Assembly (NCBI GenBank): GCA_025454715.1
Contig: JALONY010000176.1
Coordinates: forward strand, 1-7,310
DNA: 7,310 nt
Direction: 5' to 3'
From: Anaerolineae bacterium
GTDB lineage: Bacteria > Chloroflexota > Anaerolineae > Aggregatilineales > Phototrophicaceae
This document shows positions 1 through 6,888 of this stretch, piece after piece; positions within the stretch are counted from its first letter, which is position 1; each line of letters begins with the position of its first letter. Under the pieces are notes generated by a model, which saw only the letters and a list, made by a program, of their open reading frames with translations, was not told where the DNA came from and ran no database searches. The position numbers and the translations under genes were made by a program.

Positions 1-1
1 C

Positions 2-253
2 GAGAACTTCGCCTCGTTCAAGCTCGAGATTCGGGGTCAACCGCTCGGTGATAGCTTCTTTTCGATGGAGAGCTACGTCCAGCCCGCACCAGAGCGCCGC
101 CAGCTCAGCCAGTTCAACCCCGCCCTCTATCCCGAGGGCACCTACGAGTTCCGCCTCGCCGTGTTCGACATCACCGACACCCTGCGCGCCTCGTGCACCG
201 TCACCATCTACATCCGCCCGCCGCTGCCCACCCCCACCCCGTTCGGGACGTAA
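2..253 (+). CDS. C-terminal end of a probable exported/cell-surface protein (5' partial)
   Basis: The reading frame is open from the window edge to a TAA at 251-253, giving 83 visible residues; the start lies upstream. The visible part looks like the last strands of a beta-sandwich: a segment rich in alternating hydrophobic residues around FKLEIRG, then YPEGTYEFRLAVFDITD and CTVTIYI, ending in a Pro/Thr tail (PPLPTPTPFGT). The 'G-T-Y-x-x-R-L-x-V-x-D' pattern followed by a PTPTP stretch resembles the C-terminal Ig/Fn3-like modules I recall from Chloroflexota surface proteins and penicillin-binding proteins, but that is inference and the main domain is not visible. It ends 4 bases before the next start, so it may share a transcript with the pantothenate genes, although its likely role is unrelated. 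An exact function cannot be given. Confidence 0.6.
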   Translation, partial: ENFASFKLEIRGQPLGDSFFSMESYVQPAPERRQLSQFNPALYPEGTYEFRLAVFDITDTLRASCTVTIYIRPPLPTPTPFGT

Positions 254-257
254 CCCC

Positions 258-1124
258 ATGCCCAATGCCCGCCCATCTCTCGGAATCATCGGGGCGGGCA
301 GGGTCGGCAGCACATTGGCCGCCCTGCTCACCGACTGTGGCTACCCCGTCACCGCGGTCTGGAGCCGCCGCCACACCACCGCCCAACAGGTCGCACAGCG
401 CCTCGGCCTCTTGGTCGAGACCGATGACCTGCTGGCGGTGCTCCAGCGCGCCCAGTTGGTCTTCCTCACGGTCTCCGACGACGCCATCGCCCCGCTCGTC
501 CAGCACATCGCCCAATCGGGTAAGAGCTTTTCGTGCGCCGTCGTCCATACCTCAGGGGCGTCTGCCGCCGAAATTTTGGCACCGCTCACCGCGTGCGGCA
601 TCACCATCGGCGCGCTCCACCCCGCCTACCCGTTCGCCAGCCCGTTCATGCCCAGCCTGAGCGGGGTCACGTTCGCCATCGAAGCCGCCGACGCCACTCT
701 GCACGCCCAGCTCAGCGCCGTCGTGGACGCGCTCGGTGGCCAAGCCATCACGCTCGCCCCACACGACCGCCCGACCTATCACGCCGCGCTGGTGCTCGCC
801 AGCAACTACGCCGTCACCCTCTACGCCGCCGCTCATCGTTTGCTCACCCAATTGGGCGCCGAGAAGCCCGCCGTGGACTCTGCGTTACTTGCACTGCTTT
901 CGGGCACCATCGACAATATCCGCACCAAAGGAATCCCAGACGCCCTGACCGGCCCACTGGTGCGCGCTGACCTCGGAACCCTCACGGCGCACCTCGATGC
1001 CCTGACCTCCGACCCGCCCACCCGCGCCGCCTACCGCGCCCTCGCAGACCTTACCCTGCCACTGGCCGAGGCGCGTGGCGTCGAGACCACCGCCATTCGG
1101 GCGCTTTTGCACCAGAAAGAGTGA
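258..1124 (+). CDS. Rossmann-fold/DUF2520 protein, candidate ketopantoate reductase (PanG-like role)
   Basis: This 288-residue protein starts at ATG 258, four bases after the preceding stop; a weak GGGA (245-248) lies 9 bases upstream. An open frame continues upstream to ATG 48, but that part is a low-complexity Ser/Pro/Arg shadow of the preceding gene. Residues 8-24 hold a nucleotide-binding G12-x-G14-x-x-G17 loop of an NAD(P)-dependent Rossmann domain. The conserved DUF2520 hallmarks follow: HTSG at 97-100, HP at 121-122, YHAA...ASN at 174-183 and TGPLVRAD at 231-238 followed by a T-x-x-x-HL-x-AL stretch. The C-terminal part is helical, as in 6-phosphogluconate dehydrogenase-like folds. The family is annotated only as an oxidoreductase of unknown substrate in most genomes. 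The tight link to panB and panC suggests it reduces ketopantoate to pantoate in place of PanE. The family call is firm; the substrate is inferred. Confidence 0.88.
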   Translation: MPNARPSLGIIGAGRVGSTLAALLTDCGYPVTAVWSRRHTTAQQVAQRLGLLVETDDLLAVLQRAQLVFLTVSDDAIAPLVQHIAQSGKSFSCAVVHTSGASAAEILAPLTACGITIGALHPAYPFASPFMPSLSGVTFAIEAADATLHAQLSAVVDALGGQAITLAPHDRPTYHAALVLASNYAVTLYAAAHRLLTQLGAEKPAVDSALLALLSGTIDNIRTKGIPDALTGPLVRADLGTLTAHLDALTSDPPTRAAYRALADLTLPLAEARGVETTAIRALLHQKE

Positions 1125-1130
1125 CGTTTC

Positions 1131-2009
1131 ATGCGCCTCACCATCCGTGACATCCAAAAGATGAAAGACACCGGTCAGCCCATCGTCATGCTGACCGCCT
1201 ATGACGCCCCCAGTGCCCGCCTCGCCGAGGCCGCCGACATCCCCACCCTGCTCGTCGGCGACTCACTCGGCATGGTCATCCAAGGCCGCGACTCGACCGT
1301 CCAAGTCCGCCTAGAGCACATGATTTACCACTGCGAAATCGTGTCGCGGGTCACCCAGCGCCCGCTGGTCATCGGCGATTTGCCGTTCATGAGCTACAAA
1401 GTCAGCCCCGAGCAAGCCCTGACCAACGCCGCCCGCCTGATGCAAGAGGGCGGGGTCGGTGCCGTCAAGGTCGAGGGCGGCGAGTCGCTGGCACCCATCG
1501 TCGAGCGCATCGTCAGCAGCGGCATCCCCGTGATGGGGCACATCGGCCTCACCCCCCAAAGCGTCAATCAATTCGGTGGCTTCCGCGTGCAAGGCCGCGA
1601 GGCAGACTCCGCCTTTCGATTGGTCAAAGACGCCCTCGCCATCGAGGCCGCAGGGGCGTTCGGCGTCGTGCTGGAGCTGGTGCCCACCCCCCTAGCAGCC
1701 TATATTTCGAGCCTGTTACGCATCCCCACCATCGGCATCGGCGCAGGTGCCGGATGTGACGGGCAGGTGCAGGTCTATCACGACCTGTTCGCCCTCGCTG
1801 GCGAGTTCTTGCCCAAGCACGCCAAACAATACGCCCAAATCGGCGACCTCATCCGCGATGCCCTGCGCCACTACGCCGCCGATGTGCAAGCCCGTACCTT
1901 CCCCGACGCCTCGCACGGCTTTACCCAAAAGGACGAGGTCATGGCCGAGCTCCGCGCACAGGTCGAGACCGAGCTAGGCATCAAACCGCGCAAGGACACC
2001 CCGTCATGA
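1131..2009 (+). CDS. panB: 3-methyl-2-oxobutanoate hydroxymethyltransferase (ketopantoate hydroxymethyltransferase)
   Basis: PanB transfers a one-carbon unit from 5,10-methylene-tetrahydrofolate to 2-oxoisovalerate to give ketopantoate, the first committed step of pantothenate synthesis in the cytoplasm. The 292-residue product carries the family motifs in order: MLTAYDAPSARLAE near residue 20, VGDSLGM with metal-ligand Asp44, GDLPFMSY with the second ligand Asp83, VKVEGG with Lys113, GHIGLTPQSVN near 136-146, LELVP with the catalytic-base candidate Glu182, and IGIGAGAGCDGQ. These match Asp45, Asp84 and Glu181 of the E. coli enzyme in order and spacing. It is about 28 residues longer than E. 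coli PanB, mainly as a charged C-terminal tail, which is common in the family. The start follows the previous stop by 6 bases with a purine run AGAAAGAG at 1114-1121, and the stop overlaps panC as ATGA, implying translational coupling. Confidence 0.97.
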   Translation: MRLTIRDIQKMKDTGQPIVMLTAYDAPSARLAEAADIPTLLVGDSLGMVIQGRDSTVQVRLEHMIYHCEIVSRVTQRPLVIGDLPFMSYKVSPEQALTNAARLMQEGGVGAVKVEGGESLAPIVERIVSSGIPVMGHIGLTPQSVNQFGGFRVQGREADSAFRLVKDALAIEAAGAFGVVLELVPTPLAAYISSLLRIPTIGIGAGAGCDGQVQVYHDLFALAGEFLPKHAKQYAQIGDLIRDALRHYAADVQARTFPDASHGFTQKDEVMAELRAQVETELGIKPRKDTPS

Positions 2010-2830
2010 TTATCGCCCGCACCACCGCCGACCTGCGCGCCGCCCGTGCCGCTGCGTGCAGCACCGTCGGATTCGTCCCCACCATGGGCGCGCTCCATGA
2101 CGGCCATCTCTCGCTCATCCGCGCCGCCCGTGGCGATAATGACTGCATCGTCTCCAGCATTTTCGTCAATCCGGCGCAGTTCGGCCCCAACGAGGACTTC
2201 AACGCCTATCCGCGCACCCTCGAGGCCGACCTCGCCCAGCTTGAGCAAGCGGGCGTCGATATCGCCTTCATCCCGCCCGTCGAGGACATCTACCCCACCG
2301 GCTTCCAAACCCATGTCGAGGTCGAGCACGTCTCGCAAGGACTCGAGGGTGCGCGCCGCCCGGGGCACTTCCGCGGGGTCGCCACCATCGTCGCCAAGCT
2401 GTTCAACATGACGCAGCCCACCGTCGCCTATTTCGGCCAAAAAGACGCCCAGCAGGTCGTCGTCCTCCGCCGCATGGTCGCCGATCTCAATTTTCCGCTC
2501 CATATCGCGGTCATCCCCACCGCCCGCGAGTCCGACGGCCTCGCCCTCAGCTCACGTAATCGCTACCTGACGCCCCAACAACGCGCCGACGACCCCCAAG
2601 CACTCCGCGCCCTCATCGCCCAACACCTGACGAACCAATCATCCGGTGAGGTCGAGTACATCTCCATCGCCCACCCCCAGACCCTGCGTGAGCTGGACGC
2701 GCCCATCACCCACCCGGTCTTGGCCTCGCTCACCGTCCGCTTCGGCCAAACCCGCCTGCTCGACAACATCCTGCTCCCCGCCCACCTCAACACCCGCGAC
2801 GGCCTGACACAGCACCTCGGACGGGTGTAA
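2006..2830 (+). CDS. panC: Pantothenate synthetase (pantoate--beta-alanine ligase), C-terminal domain shortened
   Basis: PanC condenses pantoate and beta-alanine using ATP through a pantoyl-adenylate. The 274-residue protein has the nucleotidyltransferase signature PTMGALHDGH with His31 and His34, then FVNPAQF (Asn55, Gln58), RPGHFRG near 118-124, GQKDAQQ with Lys146, Asp147 and Gln150, and DGLALSSRNRYL with Ser182, Ser183 and Arg184. All these match the ATP- and pantoate-binding positions known from E. coli and M. tuberculosis PanC. The start ATG 2006 overlaps the panB stop and has AAGGA at 1992-1996. Compared with E. coli PanC (283 residues), roughly 20 residues are missing just after RNRYLTPQQRA (around residue 195, base 2588), where a helix with an APxLYxxL pattern normally lies, and the C-terminus carries about 15 extra residues after LLDNILL. 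The reading frame is intact, so it is probably functional. Confidence 0.96.
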   Translation: MIIARTTADLRAARAAACSTVGFVPTMGALHDGHLSLIRAARGDNDCIVSSIFVNPAQFGPNEDFNAYPRTLEADLAQLEQAGVDIAFIPPVEDIYPTGFQTHVEVEHVSQGLEGARRPGHFRGVATIVAKLFNMTQPTVAYFGQKDAQQVVVLRRMVADLNFPLHIAVIPTARESDGLALSSRNRYLTPQQRADDPQALRALIAQHLTNQSSGEVEYISIAHPQTLRELDAPITHPVLASLTVRFGQTRLLDNILLPAHLNTRDGLTQHLGRV

Positions 2831-2833
2831 AAT
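2804..2833 (+). promoter_or_regulatory. Candidate sigma70-type promoter for the M3 peptidase gene, inside the 3' end of panC
   Basis: A CTGACA box at 2804-2809 (5 of 6 matches to TTGACA) is followed after 18 bases by TAAAAT at 2828-2833 (5 of 6 matches to TATAAT). The -10 box contains the panC stop codon TAA. Transcription would start near 2840, leaving a leader of about 38 bases before ATG 2878. The match is good for a GC-rich region, but it is judged by consensus only. Confidence 0.45.
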
Positions 2834-2877
2834 ACCCCTGACCCTCTATTCATCTCTTGAAAGGTCTTGCACCCCCC

Positions 2878-4581
2878 ATGTTTGAAAATATCCCCACCCA
2901 CGCCACCGACGCCCTCGATTGGGCGTGGGACTCCTATCAACCCTATTTCGACGCGCTCCTCAGCCAGCCCCTCGACGACGCGACCGCTCACGCCTTCCTG
3001 AGCGATTGGTCGCGCCTCGCCCGCCTCGCCGGTGAGGTCTATGCGCGCATCAGCGTCTCGACCACCGTCAACACCAAGGACGAGCGCGCCGATCAACGCT
3101 TCAACGCCTTCGTCGAGCACATCTACCCGCAATTGGTCACCTACAACAACCAGCTCAACGCCAAGTGGGTCGCCGCCGAGGTCGAAATCGAGGGCTTTGA
3201 AGTCCCACTGGCCAAATTGCGCGCTGACCTCGAGTTGTTCCGCGAGGCCAACCTGCCCCTGATGACCGAGGAAAGCAAACTCGAGCGCGAATACGACAAG
3301 CTCATCAGCGCCCAAACCGTGGTCTGGGACGGGGTCGAGACCACCCTGCCCAAGCTGGCCACCGAGCAAGTCTCGCCCGACCGCGCCCGTCGCGAGGCCG
3401 CGTGGCGCTTGGGCATGGAGCGCCGCCTGCAAGACCGCGACGCCCTCAACGACCTCTGGAAAAAATTCATGGGCGTGCGTGGCCAAATGGCGCACAACGC
3501 CCAAATGCCCGATTATGTGGCCTACCGCTGGAAGCAACTCAAGCGCTTCGACTACACCCCCGCCGACTCGCGCACCTTCCAAGACGCCATCGCCCAAGTC
3601 GTCGTCCCCGCCGCCCAACGCCTGTATGAGCGCCAGCGCCAACGCCTCGGCCTCGACACCCTCCGCCCGTGGGATACCGATGTCGATGCCACCGGCGCGC
3701 CAGCCCTCAAGCCGTTCGAGACCATCGACGACCTGATTGGCAAAACCCAATCCGTCTTCGATAACGTAGACCCCGCCCTCGGCCAAATGTTCCGAGTCAT
3801 GCACACCGAGGGCTTGCTCGACCTCGACAATCGCAAAGACAAAGCCCCGGGCGGCTACTGCACCACCTTCTCCCAAGCCAAACGCCCGTTCATCTTCATG
3901 AACGCCGTCGGCCTGCACGATGACGTGCAAACCCTGCTGCACGAGGGCGGCCACGCCTTCCACGCCTTCGAGGCCGCCCAGCTCCCCTACGCGCAGCAAG
4001 AGGATGTGCCCATCGAGTTCTGCGAGGTCGCGTCCATGGGCATGGAGCTACTGGCCAGCCCCTACCTCACCACCGACCACGGCGGCTACTACACCGCCAA
4101 GGACGCCGCCCGCGCCCGCATCGAGCACCTCAGCGGCATCCTGCAATTCTGGCCGTATATGGCCGTCGTCGATAGCTTCCAACACTGGGTCTACAGCAAC
4201 CACACCGCCGCCACCGACCCCGCCCACTGCGACGCCAAATGGGCGGAGCTGTGGGATCGCTTCATGCCCGGCATCGATTATTCCGGCCTCGACGACATCA
4301 AGGCCACCGGCTGGCACCGCAAGCTACACATCTTCCAAATCCCGTTCTACTACATCGAGTACGGCCTCGCCCAGCTCGGCGCGGTACAGGTCTTCGCCAA
4401 CGCCCTCAACGACCAAGCCAAGGCCGTCGCCGACTACCGCAAATCGCTGGCGCTGGGCGGCACCGTCAGCCTGCCCAAGCTGTTCGAGGCCGCCAACGTC
4501 CGCTTCGCCTTCGATGCCGACACCCTCGGCACCGCCGTCGAACTGCTCGAGAAGACCATCACCGACCTCGAAACCGTCTAA
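2878..4581 (+). CDS. M3 family zinc oligoendopeptidase (PepF-related)
   Basis: This 567-residue cytoplasmic metallopeptidase should cut short peptides during peptide turnover. The zinc site is clear: HEGGH at residues 355-359 (His355, catalytic Glu356, His359) and a third ligand Glu383 in IEFCEVAS, the usual 28-residue spacing from the first His seen in thimet oligopeptidase and PepF. Downstream, residues 484-496 give the substrate-side H-x-x-x-x-P-F-Y-Y-I-E-Y-G motif typical of M3B enzymes. The N-terminal two thirds is the usual helical M3 scaffold, with no signal peptide. Its length is slightly below PepF (about 600) and fits the shorter M3 'not PepF' clade. ATG 2878 is chosen; an in-frame TTG at 2857 would add seven residues. 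A GAAAGG purine run at 2859-2864 lies 13 bases before the ATG, a rather long spacing, so the start is slightly uncertain. It lies 47 bases after panC and ends before a strong terminator. Confidence 0.93.
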   Translation: MFENIPTHATDALDWAWDSYQPYFDALLSQPLDDATAHAFLSDWSRLARLAGEVYARISVSTTVNTKDERADQRFNAFVEHIYPQLVTYNNQLNAKWVAAEVEIEGFEVPLAKLRADLELFREANLPLMTEESKLEREYDKLISAQTVVWDGVETTLPKLATEQVSPDRARREAAWRLGMERRLQDRDALNDLWKKFMGVRGQMAHNAQMPDYVAYRWKQLKRFDYTPADSRTFQDAIAQVVVPAAQRLYERQRQRLGLDTLRPWDTDVDATGAPALKPFETIDDLIGKTQSVFDNVDPALGQMFRVMHTEGLLDLDNRKDKAPGGYCTTFSQAKRPFIFMNAVGLHDDVQTLLHEGGHAFHAFEAAQLPYAQQEDVPIEFCEVASMGMELLASPYLTTDHGGYYTAKDAARARIEHLSGILQFWPYMAVVDSFQHWVYSNHTAATDPAHCDAKWAELWDRFMPGIDYSGLDDIKATGWHRKLHIFQIPFYYIEYGLAQLGAVQVFANALNDQAKAVADYRKSLALGGTVSLPKLFEAANVRFAFDADTLGTAVELLEKTITDLETV

Positions 4582-4610
4582 TCCCACCCACAACCCACCC
4601 CAAACCCCCA

Positions 4611-4650
4611 AAAACAGGACGGCGGAGCACACACTCCGCCGCCTTGTTTT
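4611..4650 (+). terminator. Strong intrinsic terminator, hairpin symmetrical enough to work in both directions
   Basis: GGCGGAG (4621-4627) pairs with CTCCGCC (4634-4640) around a 6-base loop, C4620 pairs with G4641, and after one A-C mismatch the pairing continues as AAAACAGG (4611-4618) with CCTTGTTT plus a final T (4643-4650), including one G-U wobble. The stem is about 16 pairs with a T-run on the right arm and an A-run on the left arm, the layout of a rho-independent terminator readable from either side. It begins 29 bases after the peptidase stop and should end the upstream transcript before ppk1. Confidence 0.85.
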
Positions 4651-4657
4651 ACAGGCA

Positions 4658-4692
4658 GTTAACTTGCTAACCGAACGAAACTAGTGGACAAT
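4658..4692 (+). promoter_or_regulatory. Candidate ppk1 promoter with short AAC-type repeats
   Basis: The stretch after the terminator is noticeably AT-richer than the rest of the window. TTGCTA (4664-4669) and GACAAT (4687-4692), each 4 of 6 to the -35 and -10 consensus, are spaced by exactly 17 bases. The -35 box overlaps two related 8-base units, GTTAACTT (4658-4665) and GCTAACCG (4666-4673), followed by looser GAAC and GAAAC copies to 4681. Such short direct repeats over a -35 box can be an activator site. A promoter somewhere here is expected because a terminator precedes it, but the exact boxes are weakly supported. Confidence 0.3.
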
Positions 4693-4735
4693 CTACCCTA
4701 ATATTTTCGCGCACCGACCCGTGCATTGGATTCGT

Positions 4736-6868
4736 ATGCTTCCGCCTCTTCCAGCGCTTACCCCCGATACTTATCTCAACCGCGAGCTCAGCGCCATCGC
4801 CTTCAATCAGCGCGTGCTTGCCCTTGCCCAAAACCCCGCGATACCGCTCCTCGAGCGCGTCCGCTTTCTCGCCATCGTCGGCAACAACCTCGATGAATTT
4901 TTCATGGTGCGCGTGTCGTCCTACATCAAAAAAGCACACGTGAACATCGACACCGCCCGCCCCGACGGACTCACCCCCAACCAACTCCTGTTCGCCATCC
5001 GCGAGCGAGTGACCGTCTTGATGGGCGAATTGCGCGCCACCCTGCGCGCCCTGCTGGCCGAACTGCGCGAACAAGGCATCTTCGTCCACACCATCTCCGA
5101 GTTGCCACAAATCGACCGCGAGGCCGTCCGGCGCTTCTTCGAGCAAGAAATCTTCCCAATCCTCACCCCGCTGGCCGCCGACGGCGCACGCCCGTTCCCC
5201 TTCATCTCCAACCTCAGCATGAACATCGCCGTTCACCTGATTGAAGAAGGCCAGTCGGACGACCCCGAAAATTACCTGTTCGTCCGCCTCAAAATCCCTG
5301 AGACCCTCTCGCGTTTCGTCGATCTCAACCGCATCCGCAGGTTATACGGTGGCAACCTCGACAGCGCCACCACCCACGATTTCGTCTGGATTGAAGAGGT
5401 CATCGCCGACAACCTCGACCTGCTTTGCCCGGGGATGCGCGTCGTCGAGCAACACCCCTTCCGTGTCACCCGCGACGCCGACATTAACTACGAGCACGAG
5501 ATTGACGACGACGAGGAAGACTTCGCCGATGTCATCGAAAGTGGGCTCAAAGAGCGCCGCTTCGGTGAAATCGTCCGCCTCACCGTCCAAGACACCATCA
5601 GCCAGCCCATGCTCCAACGCCTGACCGAGGAACTCGAAATCGCCCTCGAGCGCGATGTCTACATCATCGACGGCGCACTCGGCTCCGCCAGCATGGGCGA
5701 GCTGGCTTCCATCGACCGCCCAGACCTCAAATACCCCCGCTACGCCCCCAAGACGCCCGAAATGCTGGTCGGCCACCAAGACCTGTTCACGGCCATCCGC
5801 AACGGCGACCTGCTCATCCACCACCCCTACGAATCGTTCGCCCCCGTCGAGGACTTTTTCGCCTCCGCCGCCCGCGACCCCCAAGTCGTCGCCATCAAGG
5901 CCACCCTCTACCGCGTCGGCAAAAACTCGCCCCTCGTCAAGTCGCTACTCGAAGCCCGCGACAACGACAAGCAAGTCACCGTCTTGGTCGAGCTCAAAGC
6001 CCGTTTCGACGAAGAAAACAACCTCGAATGGGCGCGCACCCTCGAAGAAAACGGCGTTCACGTCATCTACGGCGTCGAGCGGTTCGAGGTCAAGACCCAC
6101 GCCAAGGTCTGCCTCGTCATCCGCAAAGAAGGCGAGACCCTCCGCCGATACGTCCATGTCGGCACCGGCAATTACAACGTCACCACCGCCCGCTTTTATG
6201 GCGATGTCGGCCTGTTTACCTGCAATACCGACATCGCCGACGATGCCACCCGCCTGTTTAACCGCTTGACCGGCTACGCCCCGCGCACCACCTATAAGCG
6301 CCTGCTGGTCGCCCCCGATTACCTGCTGGACAACATCGTCAGCCTAATCGACCATGAAGCCGAGGCCGCCCTCGCTGGCAAGCCCGCCCGCATCATCATG
6401 AAGATGAACCAGCTCGAAGAAGACAAGGTCATCCAGTCGCTCTACCGCGCCTCGCAAGTCGGTGTCCAAATCGACCTGATCGTGCGCGGCCTGTGCTGCC
6501 TGCGCCCGGGCATCGAGGGGCTCAGCGACAACATCCGCGTCGTCAGCCTGACCGGGCGCTTCCTAGAGCACGCCCGCGTCTTCTTCTTCCAAAACGCCCC
6601 CGAATCCCAGCGCCTCTACATCGGCAGCGCCGACATGATGCGCCGCAACCTCTACAACCGCGTCGAGGTCGTCACCCCCGTCGTCGAGCCGCGCCTCCAA
6701 CACCGCCTGCTCCGCATCCTCCAAACCGACCTCGCCAACACCAGCGGCGCATGGCAGTTGCTCCCCACCGGCGAATACGTCCGCCTCGACCCCGCCGACG
6801 GGCAACCCCCTCTGGACAGCCAAGCCACTTTCATGCAAGATGCTTTCGGATTGCCCAAAACGCCCTAG
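4736..6868 (+). CDS. ppk1: Polyphosphate kinase 1
   Basis: PPK1 makes long-chain inorganic polyphosphate from the terminal phosphate of ATP, reversibly, via a phosphohistidine; it is usually membrane-associated or cytoplasmic and tetrameric or dimeric. The four-domain layout is complete: an N domain with YLNRELSAIAFNQRVL (from residue 13) and NNLDEFFMVRV, a head domain to about residue 330, and two PLD-like C domains. Catalytic positions are conserved: His455 in KTHAK (phosphorylated His, E. coli His435), His474 in YVHVGTGNYN (His454) and His612 in FLEHAR (His592), with identical 19- and 138-residue spacings. Arg393 and Arg423 match E. coli Arg375 and Arg405. The C-terminus has SADMMRRNLYNRVE. 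ATG 4736 gives 710 residues with TTGGA five bases upstream; GTG 4721 in the same frame would add five. It follows a terminator, so it probably begins a new transcript that continues into the DtxR-type gene. Confidence 0.97.
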   Translation: MLPPLPALTPDTYLNRELSAIAFNQRVLALAQNPAIPLLERVRFLAIVGNNLDEFFMVRVSSYIKKAHVNIDTARPDGLTPNQLLFAIRERVTVLMGELRATLRALLAELREQGIFVHTISELPQIDREAVRRFFEQEIFPILTPLAADGARPFPFISNLSMNIAVHLIEEGQSDDPENYLFVRLKIPETLSRFVDLNRIRRLYGGNLDSATTHDFVWIEEVIADNLDLLCPGMRVVEQHPFRVTRDADINYEHEIDDDEEDFADVIESGLKERRFGEIVRLTVQDTISQPMLQRLTEELEIALERDVYIIDGALGSASMGELASIDRPDLKYPRYAPKTPEMLVGHQDLFTAIRNGDLLIHHPYESFAPVEDFFASAARDPQVVAIKATLYRVGKNSPLVKSLLEARDNDKQVTVLVELKARFDEENNLEWARTLEENGVHVIYGVERFEVKTHAKVCLVIRKEGETLRRYVHVGTGNYNVTTARFYGDVGLFTCNTDIADDATRLFNRLTGYAPRTTYKRLLVAPDYLLDNIVSLIDHEAEAALAGKPARIIMKMNQLEEDKVIQSLYRASQVGVQIDLIVRGLCCLRPGIEGLSDNIRVVSLTGRFLEHARVFFFQNAPESQRLYIGSADMMRRNLYNRVEVVTPVVEPRLQHRLLRILQTDLANTSGAWQLLPTGEYVRLDPADGQPPLDSQATFMQDAFGLPKTP

Positions 6869-6876
6869 AATCACCT

Positions 6877-6881
6877 GAAGG
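6877..6881 (+). promoter_or_regulatory. Ribosome binding site of the DtxR-type regulator gene
   Basis: GAAGG ends 7 bases before ATG 6889. It lies in the 20-base gap after the ppk1 stop and fixes the start of the regulator, for which no longer upstream reading is needed. No promoter-like pair or terminator is visible in the gap. Confidence 0.6.
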
Positions 6882-6888
6882 CGCCGCT

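Noticed and set aside
48..257. N-terminal extension of the DUF2520 protein from ATG 48
   Set aside because: The added 70 residues are Ser/Pro/Arg low-complexity and overlap the real frame of the preceding gene; the Rossmann domain begins normally right after ATG 258.
1871..2503. Minus-strand open frame of 210 codons opposite panB/panC
   Set aside because: It lies opposite two certain genes, has a Gly/Asp/Glu-rich shadow composition and no ribosome site or motif.
2857..2877. TTG 2857 as the start of the M3 peptidase
   Set aside because: It would place the purine-rich GAAAGG inside the coding region and add seven residues with no family support; ATG 2878 is the more natural start, though not proven.
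2563..3999. Long minus-strand open frame of 478 codons opposite panC and the M3 peptidase
   Set aside because: It is a shadow: sense codons ending in C become G-first codons on the other strand, so stops are rare. Its product is low-complexity Gly/Val/Glu/Ala-rich with no motif, and the sense genes are certain.
3920..4684. Plus-strand open frame of 254 codons overlapping the peptidase gene's 3' half
   Set aside because: The product is almost only Ser, Pro, Thr and Ala, a frame-shift shadow of GCC/ACC-rich codons, and it runs through the terminator hairpin.
5655..6269. Plus-strand open frame of 204 codons inside ppk1
   Set aside because: Ser/Thr/Pro-rich alternative-frame reading of ppk1, which has all catalytic residues in its own frame over this region.
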